Shown one piece after another: positions 1 to 7,370 of a stretch of DNA of 56,712 nt. The stretch is from an uncultured Planctomycetales bacterium. Its GTDB lineage: Bacteria > Planctomycetota > Planctomycetia > Isosphaerales > Isosphaeraceae. The DNA lies in NCBI GenBank assembly GCA_903926465.1, contig CAIYJE010000191.1, positions 1-56,712 on the forward strand, read 5' to 3'. Under the pieces are notes generated by a model that was given only the letters and a program-made list of their open reading frames with translations, did no database searches and was not told where the DNA came from. Within the stretch, counting starts at the first letter, position 1, and each line of letters begins with the position of its first letter. A program made the translations under genes and the position numbers.

Positions 1-70
1 GATCGATCAGATGACGCCGAAGGATGGCAACCTTCTCAGCTGCCGTGTAATTTTTGCGGGGCTTTCGCAT
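1..70 (-). CDS. Transposase OrfA-like protein, N-terminal fragment
   Basis: Only 23 residues are visible before the window ends. The lysine- and arginine-rich start followed by YTAAEKVAILRRH matches the beginning of IS3-family OrfA DNA-binding proteins, whose helix-turn-helix recognises the element ends. A good Shine-Dalgarno (AGGAG) supports the ATG at 70. Nothing can be said about whether the complete gene is intact. Confidence 0.55.
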   Translation of the reverse strand, partial: MRKPRKNYTAAEKVAILRRHLID

Positions 71-121
71 GGGGCAAACTCCTGCCGAGTTGTACTATAA
101 CTCGGGGGTAGGGTTTGTCCA
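1..121 (-). mobile_element. End of an IS3-like insertion sequence, cut by the window edge
   Basis: The minus strand carries the first 23 codons of a transposase (start ATG at 68-70, reading MRKPRKNYTAAEKVAILRRH), preceded by AGGAG at a 9-nt spacing. This start resembles the helix-turn-helix OrfA of IS3/IS911-type elements that I recall from planctomycetes. The likely outer end is near position 121, where the minus strand starts TGGACAAACCCTACCCCC, a plausible TG-type terminus. The remainder lies outside the window. It sits directly beside an IS66 remnant, which suggests one element inserted into another. The exact boundary and the family are inferred. Confidence 0.6.
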
Positions 122-147
122 TTTTCGTCTGAAGCAAAACAATCGCT

Positions 148-744
148 TCACCAAGCGGCGAGCGTGTTGATGATCTGTGCCAGAGTCGTACCCAACAGGT
201 AGTGCAACCAAGCCGAAAGAACCACAACGCGCAGGCCGATCGATGAACCGGGCAAGGCGTCCGGCACGCTCGGCTCGACTGTGGTTTTGCAATGCGCACA
301 CCAGTACCGTGGGATCGTGTATTCCGTGACCACGGGATTGATATTCTCGGGAATGTCCTCGATGACTCTTGTCCGTGAACCCCGACAAAGCTTCACGGGG
401 CGATGGCATTAAGGACAGGCAGAGACTCTGTTTTGTAGACGTCGATCCGTGTCGGTGCTGGGCGCCTTTGGCCGGGATGTCCCAGCTTGGCCCCTTTGGG
501 TTTCGCCCGGCCTTTCGCAGGCGGCTTCACGTAAGGGGGTGTCTGGCCCGAGGGGGCTGAAGGGTCGATCCCAGCGGGCAAGCCGGCTTGTCACTCGGAC
601 TGTTGCTTGGACAAGCCCAACAACGAGAAAACGACCGCTTCTTGGCCTTGCTGAAAGATCAGCATGGCTTGCTCAGCGGTCATCTGTGGACCAAGAATGT
701 CCAGCAGAGAAGTCAGATCATGGGTGTCCGTACCCAGTGGTGCC
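148..744 (-). pseudogene. IS66-family transposase remnant, frameshifted and truncated
   Basis: Three consecutive minus-strand segments in different frames match the order of an IS66 TnpC transposase. About 744-589 reads MAPLGTDTHDLTSLLDILG and continues with EQAMLIFQQGQEAVVFSLL, the typical N-terminus, ending at a TGA. About 581-393 has the proline/lysine-rich linker (PYVKPPAKGRAKPKGAKLGH). About 396-148 carries the zinc-finger part with the CAHC pair (YWCAHCKTTVEPSVP) and the start of the catalytic region (LLGTTLAQIINTL). At least two frameshifts separate the segments, and the DDE catalytic core is missing, so it cannot be functional. The homologous stretch ends close to the adjoining IS3-like end. 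Confidence 0.75.
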
Positions 745-865
745 ATGAAAAGAGTTGAATGCCACGGCCGGTAAAATGCAAGGGTCTACTGAATTCGGCT
801 GAATAGATACGTTTTTTTGGTTTTTTCCTGCGGATCGCTTAAGAAAAATGCACGCAAGGATCCGT

Positions 866-895
866 ATCGGGAACAGCCTCGCGGCTGCTCCCGAT
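866..895. repeat. Hairpin, 13-bp arms
   Basis: ATCGGGAACAGCC (866-878) pairs with GGCTGCTCCCGAT (883-895) with a single mismatch around a TCGC loop. There is no T-run on either side, so it is not a standard terminator. It sits just before a larger inverted repeat. Confidence 0.6.
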
Positions 896-900
896 CTCTC

Positions 901-1002
901 ATACCGATTCCAGCCAGAAATAGCGCGCCCTTGGCTCCAGACAGTCGAACCAAAGATTACATGCCAGTCCGCTAACGCGTTATTTCTGGCTGGAATCCGT
1001 AT
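901..1002. repeat. 27-bp inverted repeat flanking 48 bp
   Basis: Positions 901-927 (ATACCGATTCCAGCCAGAAA...) and the reverse complement of 976-1002 agree at 25 of 27 bases by direct comparison. The arms enclose 48 bp. Such long arms are typical of ends of small non-autonomous elements or of a strong cruciform or RNA hairpin. No open frame lies between the arms. Confidence 0.7.
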
Positions 1003-1197
1003 CATTATCGTGCAACGGCGGTTCCGATTCTTGGCAATGGCCTGGACCCGTGGCTCCAAGCTCAGTTCGCAGCACTCTCGGCCATTGTGGCGAGTTTACC
1101 GTCTCACTAATTTCTTTTAGCGCCGCCACCACCTGCATCTGCAACCAGACGTTTGGGTGGTTCGGGCGGTGAAACCCGGCTGTCCGGGTCCCACCCA

Positions 1198-2421
1198 TCA
1201 ACGGGCTGGAACCAGCACAGGCGCGGGAGCCTCTGCCACCGATGCGTCTGGCCGATGAGAAAGCAACTCGCCAAGTTGAAACCCGTGATAGGGCTGACTC
1301 GACGCAGGCTCACCGGCAACTGAAGCATTGGCCACCCAGAATGCGCCCGTGGCGGGCTCGAACAGCACGCTGTGCAGGTTCGACTTCATGGCCACCGGAC
1401 GATCCATCAGGCGGCGGGCCGAGTCGGCGTCAAACGATCCGTGCCCCGCTCGCACCCGCTTCACCAGCTCGGTGTAACGATCTCCGGCCGAGAGCAACAC
1501 GCAGTTTGGCACCGCTTCCGGCAGCTTCGGATGAACCTCACCTAGGCCCACCGTGTTGAAGGTGTTCCAAGACGCCTCCATCCCCACAGCCTGCCCGGCC
1601 TTGCCATCGGTTATCACATAATAATATTCACACGTTCTCGGTTGATCCCGAAACACGGCAACCGCCTCGTCCAGGCTATGCGCCTCTTGCAGCGCCCAGC
1701 GCATCAAGACCGCCATTGGCACGCCAGCCCAGTGGCCCAGCCCCCTGCCCCCCATCTCACCCACAGACACAGACTCCGCGTTCATCCCGGTCACGCTGCC
1801 AATGAAACCGGCATACGTCACATTCACAAATGGGATCTTTCCCGCCGGTTCCGCAACAACCAGGGTCGCAAAATCCTGTAGCCGCCAGTCCACGCCATAG
1901 TCCAGAATTCGCCCGTGGTAAAGCGTTCCGCCCTTCGTTGCCGAACCCACCAGGGCAAAACCGGAACAATGGAACAACTCGGGGATGAAGTTGGCCGCCT
2001 GGATCTCCTCGAAGCTCAGGCCACACCCGTCGGCCACTCCTTGCAGTTCCTCGGTGTACCAGTCGGGGACAAATTTCTTCTGGATTGCCGCGATCGAACG
2101 GATCATCGACTTCGCGTCTGGCTTTAGCCCCAGCGCCTTCATGGGACCCTTGCCTAGTTCCTGGCCCAGCGATTGATCAAATTCCTTCGCCTTCACATCA
2201 AACAGGAACCGGACCAACTCCCGAATCTCATCACGGAGCAAGACTCCGTGCTGGTACCCCATCTCACGCGGGGTCCCCTTCACGTGCAATACCCGGTAGC
2301 CATCCACCAATTCCAGGTAACCATCACCACAACGGGCCACGGTCTTCGTTTCGGCACCGGCCGAGAGATTCGCCAGCGCCATCACCAGCCAAGCAACCAG
2401 CAAACTGGATCGCCACCGCAT
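1198..2421 (-). CDS. C45 family autoproteolytic acyltransferase/hydrolase, exported
   Basis: A 407-residue protein of the C45/acyl-coenzyme A:6-APA acyltransferase-like family of Ntn hydrolases. Residues 1-23 look like a signal peptide (hydrophobic LLVAWLVMALANLSAGA). The motif FHCSGFALVGS places the predicted nucleophile, released by autocleavage, at Cys152, and GTPREMGYQHG near residue 50 is the usual N-terminal signature of the family. The start is the ATG at 2419-2421, preceded by GGAGG at about 8 nt. The reading frame continues far upstream, but that part overlaps a different gene. Family members cleave or transfer amide-linked acyl groups; the substrate here is unknown. The gene lies 59 bp downstream of a broken DUF486 gene. 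Confidence 0.85.
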   Translation of the reverse strand: MRWRSSLLVAWLVMALANLSAGAETKTVARCGDGYLELVDGYRVLHVKGTPREMGYQHGVLLRDEIRELVRFLFDVKAKEFDQSLGQELGKGPMKALGLKPDAKSMIRSIAAIQKKFVPDWYTEELQGVADGCGLSFEEIQAANFIPELFHCSGFALVGSATKGGTLYHGRILDYGVDWRLQDFATLVVAEPAGKIPFVNVTYAGFIGSVTGMNAESVSVGEMGGRGLGHWAGVPMAVLMRWALQEAHSLDEAVAVFRDQPRTCEYYYVITDGKAGQAVGMEASWNTFNTVGLGEVHPKLPEAVPNCVLLSAGDRYTELVKRVRAGHGSFDADSARRLMDRPVAMKSNLHSVLFEPATGAFWVANASVAGEPASSQPYHGFQLGELLSHRPDASVAEAPAPVLVPAR

Positions 2422-2480
2422 CGGCCGCCCTCCTTTGACTCGCATCCACTCGAACCGCAGCTCGATCGTTTTCAGACCAG

Positions 2481-2825
2481 CTAGCCACGATCCGCGAAAG
2501 CCAGGTTCACCGCCCCGACAATGAGCCCCAGCGCCATCAGGGTATTCCATCTCGGCACTTCGCGGAAGACGACGAAGGCGTAGACCAGAAACACAACCAG
2601 GGTGATGCACTTCTGGGCCACCTTCAACTGCGTCAGACTGAACACCCGAGACCCAATCCGGTTGGCCGGCACCTGCAAGCAGTATTCCGCCAGCGCAATC
2701 ATCCAGCTCACCAAAATCGCCGCCCACAGCGCCAGCGATTCCTGCTTCAAGTGGCCATATCAGGCCAACGTCATGAAGATGTTGGAACAGGTCAAAAGCA
2801 AGACGAACGGAACGGCTGGAGACAT
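2481..2825 (-). pseudogene. DUF486 (DMT-like) membrane protein with an in-frame TGA
   Basis: The complete DUF486 reading frame can be followed from ATG 2825 (MSPAVPFVLLLTCSNIFMTLA) through AAILVSWMIALAEYCLQVPA to a C-terminal hydrophobic segment ending at a TAG at 2481-2483. The total of 114 sense-equivalent positions matches the family's usual length of about 110-120. The only break is a TGA at 2760-2762, exactly where the family has the tryptophan of FAWYGHLK; the residues after it read YGHLKQESLALW. TGG to TGA is a single change. Either the gene is a very young pseudogene, the base is a sequencing error, or the codon is read through. The predicted product would be a small four-helix inner-membrane protein of unknown transport role. 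Confidence 0.75.
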
Positions 2826-2971
2826 GAACCAACCCGCCGGGGAAAGGCTGCCCTGGGATTGATGAAACACATGGATGCGACGGGGCGATAACGGCCCAAG
2901 CCCGAACACGCCAGGAAGGTCCCTCAGCGAACCGGGGACCTATCCTTGGCTAGTCCAGGGAGACGGCCGGC

Positions 2972-4540
2972 TCACTCCCACTCGATGGTGCCGGGCGGCT
3001 TGCTGGTAATGTCATAAACGACCCGGTTAACCCCCTTCACCGTATTGATGATCCGGGTCGAGGACCTGGCCAAAAGGTCATGCGGCAGGTGAGACCAGTC
3101 AGCCGTCATGAAGTTGTCGGTGTCCACCGCACGAAGCGCAACCACACTCTCGTAGGTCCGGAAATCGCCCATCACCCCCACCGACTTCACCGGCAGCAGC
3201 ACGGCAAACGCCTGGGCGGTGGTTCGATCAAAACCGCCGGCTCGTAGTTCTTCCAGAAAGATGGTGTCGGCCGGCCGGAGTACGTCGAGCCGCTCTTTGG
3301 TGACTTCTCCCAGGCAGCGCACGGCCAGGCCAGGGCCCGGGAACGGATGCCGCCAGACCAGTTCGGCAGGCAGGTTTAGTTCTTCACCCAGGCGGCGAAC
3401 TTCATCTTTGAACAGGTCACGTAGCGGCTCGATGAGCTTGAAGCCCAGCTTCTCTGGCAACCCGCCCACGTTGTGGTGCATCTTGATGGTGGCCGCGGGG
3501 GCGTCTGGAGAACCGCCGCTCTCGATCACGTCTGGGTAAAGTGTCCCTTGCGCCAGGAAGTGGGCATTGGGAATGGACTTGGCGGCCTCTTGGAATACCT
3601 CGATGAAGGTCCCCCCAATTCGCCGGCGCTTTTCCTCGGGATCGGTCACCCCTTTGAGGGCGGCAAGGAACTGGTCAGAGGCATCAATCAACCGAAAATC
3701 AGCCTCGGAGTGAAGCCGAAACGCCTCGGTCACATAATCACGCTCGCCCTGCCGCAGCAGGCCGTTGTCAATGAAAATGCAAACCAACCTGGGCCCAAGC
3801 GCGCGGGCCAGCAAGGCAGCAGTTACCGACGAATCGACACCGCCAGAGACGCCACAAATCACCCGCTCGTCTGGGCCCACCTGACGGCGAACATCTTCGA
3901 TTGCGCGATCGAGAAACGCCCCGATGGTCCAGGAACCGGGACTGCCGCAAATCCGGTCCAGGAAGTTCCCCAGAATGGTCGAACCCTGCGGTGTGTGCGA
4001 AACCTCTGGATGAAACTGGAGCCCGAAAACCGGACGCGTGCGGTGCTTCACGGCCGCCACGGGGCATGTAGAGGTGGCCGCCAGCGGAATAAACGTGCCC
4101 CCGTCAGACTTCACCTGGTCGCCATGGCTCATCCAGACGGTGGTGTGGTCTGGGACACCATGAAAGAGCGGCTCACTGGAATCCAGGATCTGGCATTCGG
4201 AACGGCCGAACTCTCGCGACGGGCACGGCTCCACCTTGCCGCCAAGGGCATCGCAAACCAGTTGCATGCCGTAGCAAATGCCCAGAATTGGGATTCCCAG
4301 GTCAAATAACCGTGGATCGCACTTCGGAGCGCCGGCCTCGTAAACGCTGGACGGCCCGCCAGAGAAGATCAAACCCAGGGGGTTGAGTTCCCGGACCCGT
4401 TCAGCAGAAAGGTCATGCTTCACGATGAGCGCCAGCGCGTGCCGTTCCCGGATGCGCCGGGCGATCAGTTGCACGTACTGTGAGCCGAAGTCAAAAACCA
4501 GGATCGGACGGACGGGCGGACCAGCAGGATGTTCGGGCAC
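2972..4540 (-). CDS. guaA: GMP synthase (glutamine-hydrolysing)
   Basis: A 522-residue cytosolic enzyme that aminates XMP to GMP with glutamine and ATP, the last step of guanine nucleotide synthesis. The class I amidotransferase domain comes first ([17 protein letters not shown]; nucleophile Cys in GICYGMQ near residue 89; HPEVSHT). It is followed by the ATP pyrophosphatase domain with the P-loop SGGVDSS near residue 232 and the C-terminal dimerisation domain ending in [13 protein letters not shown]. All parts are present. I chose the GTG at 4538-4540 because it gives the normal N-terminus. A TTG at 4613-4615 would extend the protein by 25 residues with no family resemblance and would lie almost at the presumed transcription start. 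Confidence 0.93.
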   Translation of the reverse strand: MPEHPAGPPVRPILVFDFGSQYVQLIARRIRERHALALIVKHDLSAERVRELNPLGLIFSGGPSSVYEAGAPKCDPRLFDLGIPILGICYGMQLVCDALGGKVEPCPSREFGRSECQILDSSEPLFHGVPDHTTVWMSHGDQVKSDGGTFIPLAATSTCPVAAVKHRTRPVFGLQFHPEVSHTPQGSTILGNFLDRICGSPGSWTIGAFLDRAIEDVRRQVGPDERVICGVSGGVDSSVTAALLARALGPRLVCIFIDNGLLRQGERDYVTEAFRLHSEADFRLIDASDQFLAALKGVTDPEEKRRRIGGTFIEVFQEAAKSIPNAHFLAQGTLYPDVIESGGSPDAPAATIKMHHNVGGLPEKLGFKLIEPLRDLFKDEVRRLGEELNLPAELVWRHPFPGPGLAVRCLGEVTKERLDVLRPADTIFLEELRAGGFDRTTAQAFAVLLPVKSVGVMGDFRTYESVVALRAVDTDNFMTADWSHLPHDLLARSSTRIINTVKGVNRVVYDITSKPPGTIEWE

Positions 4541-4626
4541 GGCGGTCGTCCAGAAAACGAGCAACGGCCCGGTGCGGAAGGAACCGCCTCGGACCGCCTT
4601 GTGAAATGGCCGCAAAACAGACCATG

Positions 4627-4632
4627 ATTATA
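4627..4632 (-). promoter_or_regulatory. Likely -10 box of guaA
   Basis: The minus strand reads GGTATAATC here, a perfect TATAAT hexamer, about 85 nt upstream of the chosen guaA start. The -35 region is weak (TCGCAT at 17 bp). The position fits transcription beginning near 4620. Confidence 0.45.
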
Positions 4633-4676
4633 CCGAACCTTGCCCCGGCATGCGACCACCCAGACCAACCACACCC

Positions 4677-5318
4677 CTACGAGGCACGTTCCGAGATGGT
4701 CTCCCAGGCCGGCACCGCAATCTCCTTGCCGCTAACCGCATGAAAAAACTGGGCGGCCATCTGTTTCAGGTCGAGCACGGCAAAGGTGCGCGACGATTTT
4801 ACAGTCCCCACGCACATTAACGACCCAGGATTGACTACCAAACCGAGTTCGTTGCGGTACCACATTGGGTCATGGGTGTGCCCCACCACCAGCACATCGG
4901 TTTCCAGTTCTTCCAGAATCCGCGTCAGCCGATCGGGCCCGAACCGGGACCGGACCATGTACTCAAGATCGCTACCGGGCGTGCCGTGAACCATGGTCAG
5001 AAACCGTCCGCCCATGGGGAGCAGGCGGAGCGGCGAGATTTTTTTCAGCTTCTCGATCGTCTCTGCGCTCGATTTGACGCCGCCCATGGCGTCTTCTGCG
5101 CCTGAACCCCGTTCCACGGCCCAGCGATCGTGGTTCCCACGTACGGAAACGACCGATTTCTCGGTCAGAAATCCGACCGTCCGGTCTGGATCGGGGCCGC
5201 GACCAACCATGTCGCCGGCGCAGAGCACTTTCTCAACCCTCAGAGTTTCCAGGTGCGCCCAGACGCGCTGGAGAGAGAGAAAGTCTGCATGAATGTCTGA
5301 AATCAAACCGATTCGCAC
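4677..5318 (-). CDS. Metallophosphoesterase, YfcE/MJ0936-like
   Basis: A 213-residue calcineurin-like phosphoesterase. All metal-binding motifs are visible: DIH near residue 8, GD(MVG) near 35, GNHD near 60 and GHTH near 145, followed by NPGS. These ligands hold two metal ions used for phosphodiester or phosphomonoester hydrolysis. Family members act on small phosphodiesters or as housekeeping phosphatases, and the physiological substrate cannot be told from sequence. It is probably cytosolic, with no signal peptide. The stop lies 136 bp upstream of the guaA start on the same strand. Confidence 0.85.
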   Translation of the reverse strand: MRIGLISDIHADFLSLQRVWAHLETLRVEKVLCAGDMVGRGPDPDRTVGFLTEKSVVSVRGNHDRWAVERGSGAEDAMGGVKSSAETIEKLKKISPLRLLPMGGRFLTMVHGTPGSDLEYMVRSRFGPDRLTRILEELETDVLVVGHTHDPMWYRNELGLVVNPGSLMCVGTVKSSRTFAVLDLKQMAAQFFHAVSGKEIAVPAWETISERAS

Positions 5319-5484
5319 GAGTTTTCACCCAGAAAATCACGAACCACGGCGCCTAGAAGCGAGAACCTCAAAGACGCCGGGCTCACCCATCTGACTGGCT
5401 GGCACAGGTACCAGTAGTTTAGCTCACAACGGAACAGGTGCTGGGCCTGTTGAAAAATTCCAGCCCAGCGCAAACGAGGCCGGC

Positions 5485-6327
5485 TTACCCGCCGGCCGGC
5501 CGAGAGAGCTGGATCGACCGCTGAGTGGCGGCTTCCACGGCATCCATGAGTGCAGCCCGCAGCCCGCCCCGCTCCAAGGCATGGAGCCCGGCGATGGTGG
5601 TACCCCCCGGGCTGGTCACCTGGTCTTTGAGCAGACCTGGGTGGGAACCGGTTTCCAGAACCATCCGGGCCGCCCCCACCAGGGTTTGTGCGGCCAAGGC
5701 CGTGGCGGTGGCTCGCGGCAACCCCATCCGAACTCCCCCGTCGGAAAGGGCCTCAATCATCAAATACACGAACGCAGGCCCACTTCCAGAAAGCCCGGTC
5801 ACGGCATCCAGCATCGGTTCCGGCACTCGCACCGACATCCCAACCGATTCCAGACAGCGGCGCACCAACCGCTCATCCGCCTCGGTGGCGGTATCATCCA
5901 GACAATAGGCCGATGCCCCCGCACCAATCAACGCCGGTGTATTCGGCATGACCCGGATCAACCGACAGCCTGGCCCCAGCCCAGCACGCAGAGTGGCAAG
6001 CGTCACGCCGGCCGCAATCGAAACCACCAGATGGCCGGTGCCAACCAAAAGACGCAACTCCTCCAAAACCCCGGGCATCGATTGCGGCTTTACCGCCAGC
6101 ACCAGCGCATCACTTCGCCGAACAACCTCGGCGTTGGAATCGCACGCAACGACCCCTGTGTTTTTGTGGAACGCCGCCCGGGCAGACTCGTAAGCGTCGC
6201 TGGCCGCCAGATCCTCAACCCGCGCCGCTTGAGCACCCAGCATCCCCCGCACCAGGGCCGTTGCCATTTGCCCAGAGCCAATAAACCCCCAGCGACCGCC
6301 CGCCCCACCGCCTGCTGTCGATTCCAC
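5485..6327 (-). CDS. proC: Pyrroline-5-carboxylate reductase
   Basis: A 280-residue enzyme reducing 1-pyrroline-5-carboxylate to L-proline with NAD(P)H, the last step of proline synthesis. It begins with the Rossmann motif RWGFIGSGQMATALVRGML and contains the family signatures VMPNTPALIGAGASAY, TGLSGSGPAFVYL and TSPGGTTIAGLHALE. I placed the start at the GTG 6325-6327, about 11 nt after AAGGA. The open frame runs further upstream, but that part lacks family resemblance and overlaps the rpmF promoter region. Divergent from rpmF. The same window carries an ornithine cyclodeaminase-type gene, a second possible route to proline. Confidence 0.9.
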   Translation of the reverse strand: MESTAGGGAGGRWGFIGSGQMATALVRGMLGAQAARVEDLAASDAYESARAAFHKNTGVVACDSNAEVVRRSDALVLAVKPQSMPGVLEELRLLVGTGHLVVSIAAGVTLATLRAGLGPGCRLIRVMPNTPALIGAGASAYCLDDTATEADERLVRRCLESVGMSVRVPEPMLDAVTGLSGSGPAFVYLMIEALSDGGVRMGLPRATATALAAQTLVGAARMVLETGSHPGLLKDQVTSPGGTTIAGLHALERGGLRAALMDAVEAATQRSIQLSRPAGG

Positions 6328-6428
6328 ACGATGTCGATCCTTGACGGATCGCCCCCTGATTCGCCCCTGAAACTGGCCACTCTGGACCAAGTGTACCGCC
6401 TTCTCAACAATCAGGATCAGGATCAACC

Positions 6429-6458
6429 TTGAAATTGTCGAGGTCACGTCACTATGAT
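6429..6458 (+). promoter_or_regulatory. Sigma-70-type promoter of rpmF-rpmB
   Basis: TTGAAA (6429-6434), an 18-bp spacer and TATGAT (6453-6458) form a good housekeeping promoter. The expected transcription start near 6465 gives a leader of about 60 nt before rpmF. Confidence 0.6.
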
Positions 6459-6481
6459 ATGAACTTTTCCAGTTAGCACAC

Positions 6482-6497
6482 GGTTCCGAAAGGAACC
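6482..6497 (+). promoter_or_regulatory. GAAA-tetraloop hairpin in the rpmF leader
   Basis: GGTTCC-GAAA-GGAACC forms a perfect 6-bp stem capped by a GNRA loop inside the predicted rpmF leader, about 27 nt before the start codon. It could stabilise the mRNA or bind a ribosomal protein. No function is shown by the sequence alone. Confidence 0.45.
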
Positions 6498-6524
6498 CCA
6501 GCGGATCTCGCGGGAGAATGAGTC

Positions 6525-6725
6525 GTGGCAGTTCCCAAACGACGGAAGTCCCCATCTCGACAAGGAATGCGGCGGAGCCACGACGCGTTGACGGCCCCGG
6601 CTCTCAATGTCTGCCCCCAATGCAAAAAGACCGTGCCACCCCACAAGGTGTGCGAACTGGTTGAAGAGTGTGGCAACGTTCAGCGCAGCAAGACCCACAA
6701 CCCGCTGGCCGCTGAAAAAGACTGA
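6525..6725 (+). CDS. rpmF: 50S ribosomal protein L32
   Basis: A 66-residue basic protein of the large ribosomal subunit. The N-terminus MAVPKRRKSPSRQGMRRSHD is the classic L32 start, and Cys30, Cys33 and Cys43 (CPQC...C), with His40 or Cys49 nearby, form the zinc ribbon of the zinc-binding L32 type. The start codon is GTG, preceded by GGGAG. Unlike many bacteria, no yceD (DUF177) gene precedes it here, and rpmB follows on the same strand. Confidence 0.95.
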   Translation: MAVPKRRKSPSRQGMRRSHDALTAPALNVCPQCKKTVPPHKVCELVEECGNVQRSKTHNPLAAEKD

Positions 6726-6844
6726 CAACCAGTGAGTTGACCGGTAGTGCGAGCCTCAATGCGTGTTCCGTCCGGTAGGACTGATCGCTCAGAGGCTCTC
6801 CAAAACACAGGCATTCAGCAGACCGACAATCAGGAGCCATGGCC

Positions 6845-7165
6845 ATGGGCCGTCAGTGCGAAGTGAGCGGTAAGAAGACCTCTTTTGGTAATCAGATTAC
6901 CACCCGCGGTAAGGCAAAGTACCTTGGTGGTGTTGGTATCAAAACCACCGGTATCAGCCGCCGTACCTTTCAGCCAAACCTGCAGTCGATCCACATCTGG
7001 CTGCCCAACGGCAAAACCTGCCGGCTGCGCGTAGCCACCTCGGTGATTCGCTCTGGCAAAATTACCCTTGAAGTTGACGGTAAGGTTCAAACCTTCCCGC
7101 TGGTCAAGGCCTCCAAGGGCAGCGCCAAGGCCCGCGCAGAACTCAAATCGCTTTACCCGATCTGA
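6845..7165 (+). CDS. rpmB: 50S ribosomal protein L28
   Basis: A 106-residue L28 homologue, starting MGRQCEVSGKKTSFGNQITT and containing the TTGISRRTFQPNLQ and LRVATSVIRSG family blocks. It is longer than many bacterial L28 proteins (about 60-80 residues) because of a C-terminal extension. An earlier in-frame ATG at 6839 is only 2 nt from the AGGAG at 6832-6836, whereas the ATG at 6845 is 8 nt away, so 6845 is the better start. Probably cotranscribed with rpmF (119-bp gap) and ended by the strong terminator at 7204-7239. Confidence 0.93.
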   Translation: MGRQCEVSGKKTSFGNQITTRGKAKYLGGVGIKTTGISRRTFQPNLQSIHIWLPNGKTCRLRVATSVIRSGKITLEVDGKVQTFPLVKASKGSAKARAELKSLYPI

Positions 7166-7203
7166 GTTTCCGACAGTGGTTCGATCAGAACCTGATCTAC
7201 CCA

Positions 7204-7239
7204 GCCGATCCAGGGAATTTTTCCCTGGATCGGCTTTTT
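7204..7239 (+). terminator. Rho-independent terminator after rpmB
   Basis: A perfect 14-bp stem (GCCGATCCAGGGAA / TTCCCTGGATCGGC) with a TTT loop, followed by five T residues. Confidence 0.9.
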
Positions 7240-7370
7240 GATTTCCCAGATGCTTCAAAACGGAACCAACTCGCCGTCCCTCAGGCTCACGTTCCAGGTT
7301 TTGAAATCACCCCGCCCAAAGACAAAAAAAGTCCGGCTCTACCCGTCCCTCTCCGTGATCCGGAATCGTC

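Larger units (their letters stand above)
745..1197. other. Non-coding stretch with nested inverted repeats
   Basis: No convincing gene is present here. Open frames on both strands lack ribosome-binding sites and family resemblance. The stretch contains a 13-bp-arm hairpin at 866-895 and a long near-perfect inverted repeat at 901-927 / 976-1002, listed separately. It lies between the IS66 remnant and a C45 hydrolase gene and may itself be mobile-element debris. Confidence 0.5.

Noticed and set aside
980-1201. 73-residue minus-strand frame near the left-end repeats
   Set aside because: Overlaps the inverted repeat and has no ribosome site or similarity.
2422-2832. Upstream extension of the C45 frame to 2832
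   Set aside because: It overlaps the DUF486 gene in another frame, and the signal peptide and Shine-Dalgarno place the start at 2421.
3473-4309. 278-residue plus-strand frame inside guaA
   Set aside because: Opposite a complete GMP synthase, with low-complexity translation and no recognisable domain.
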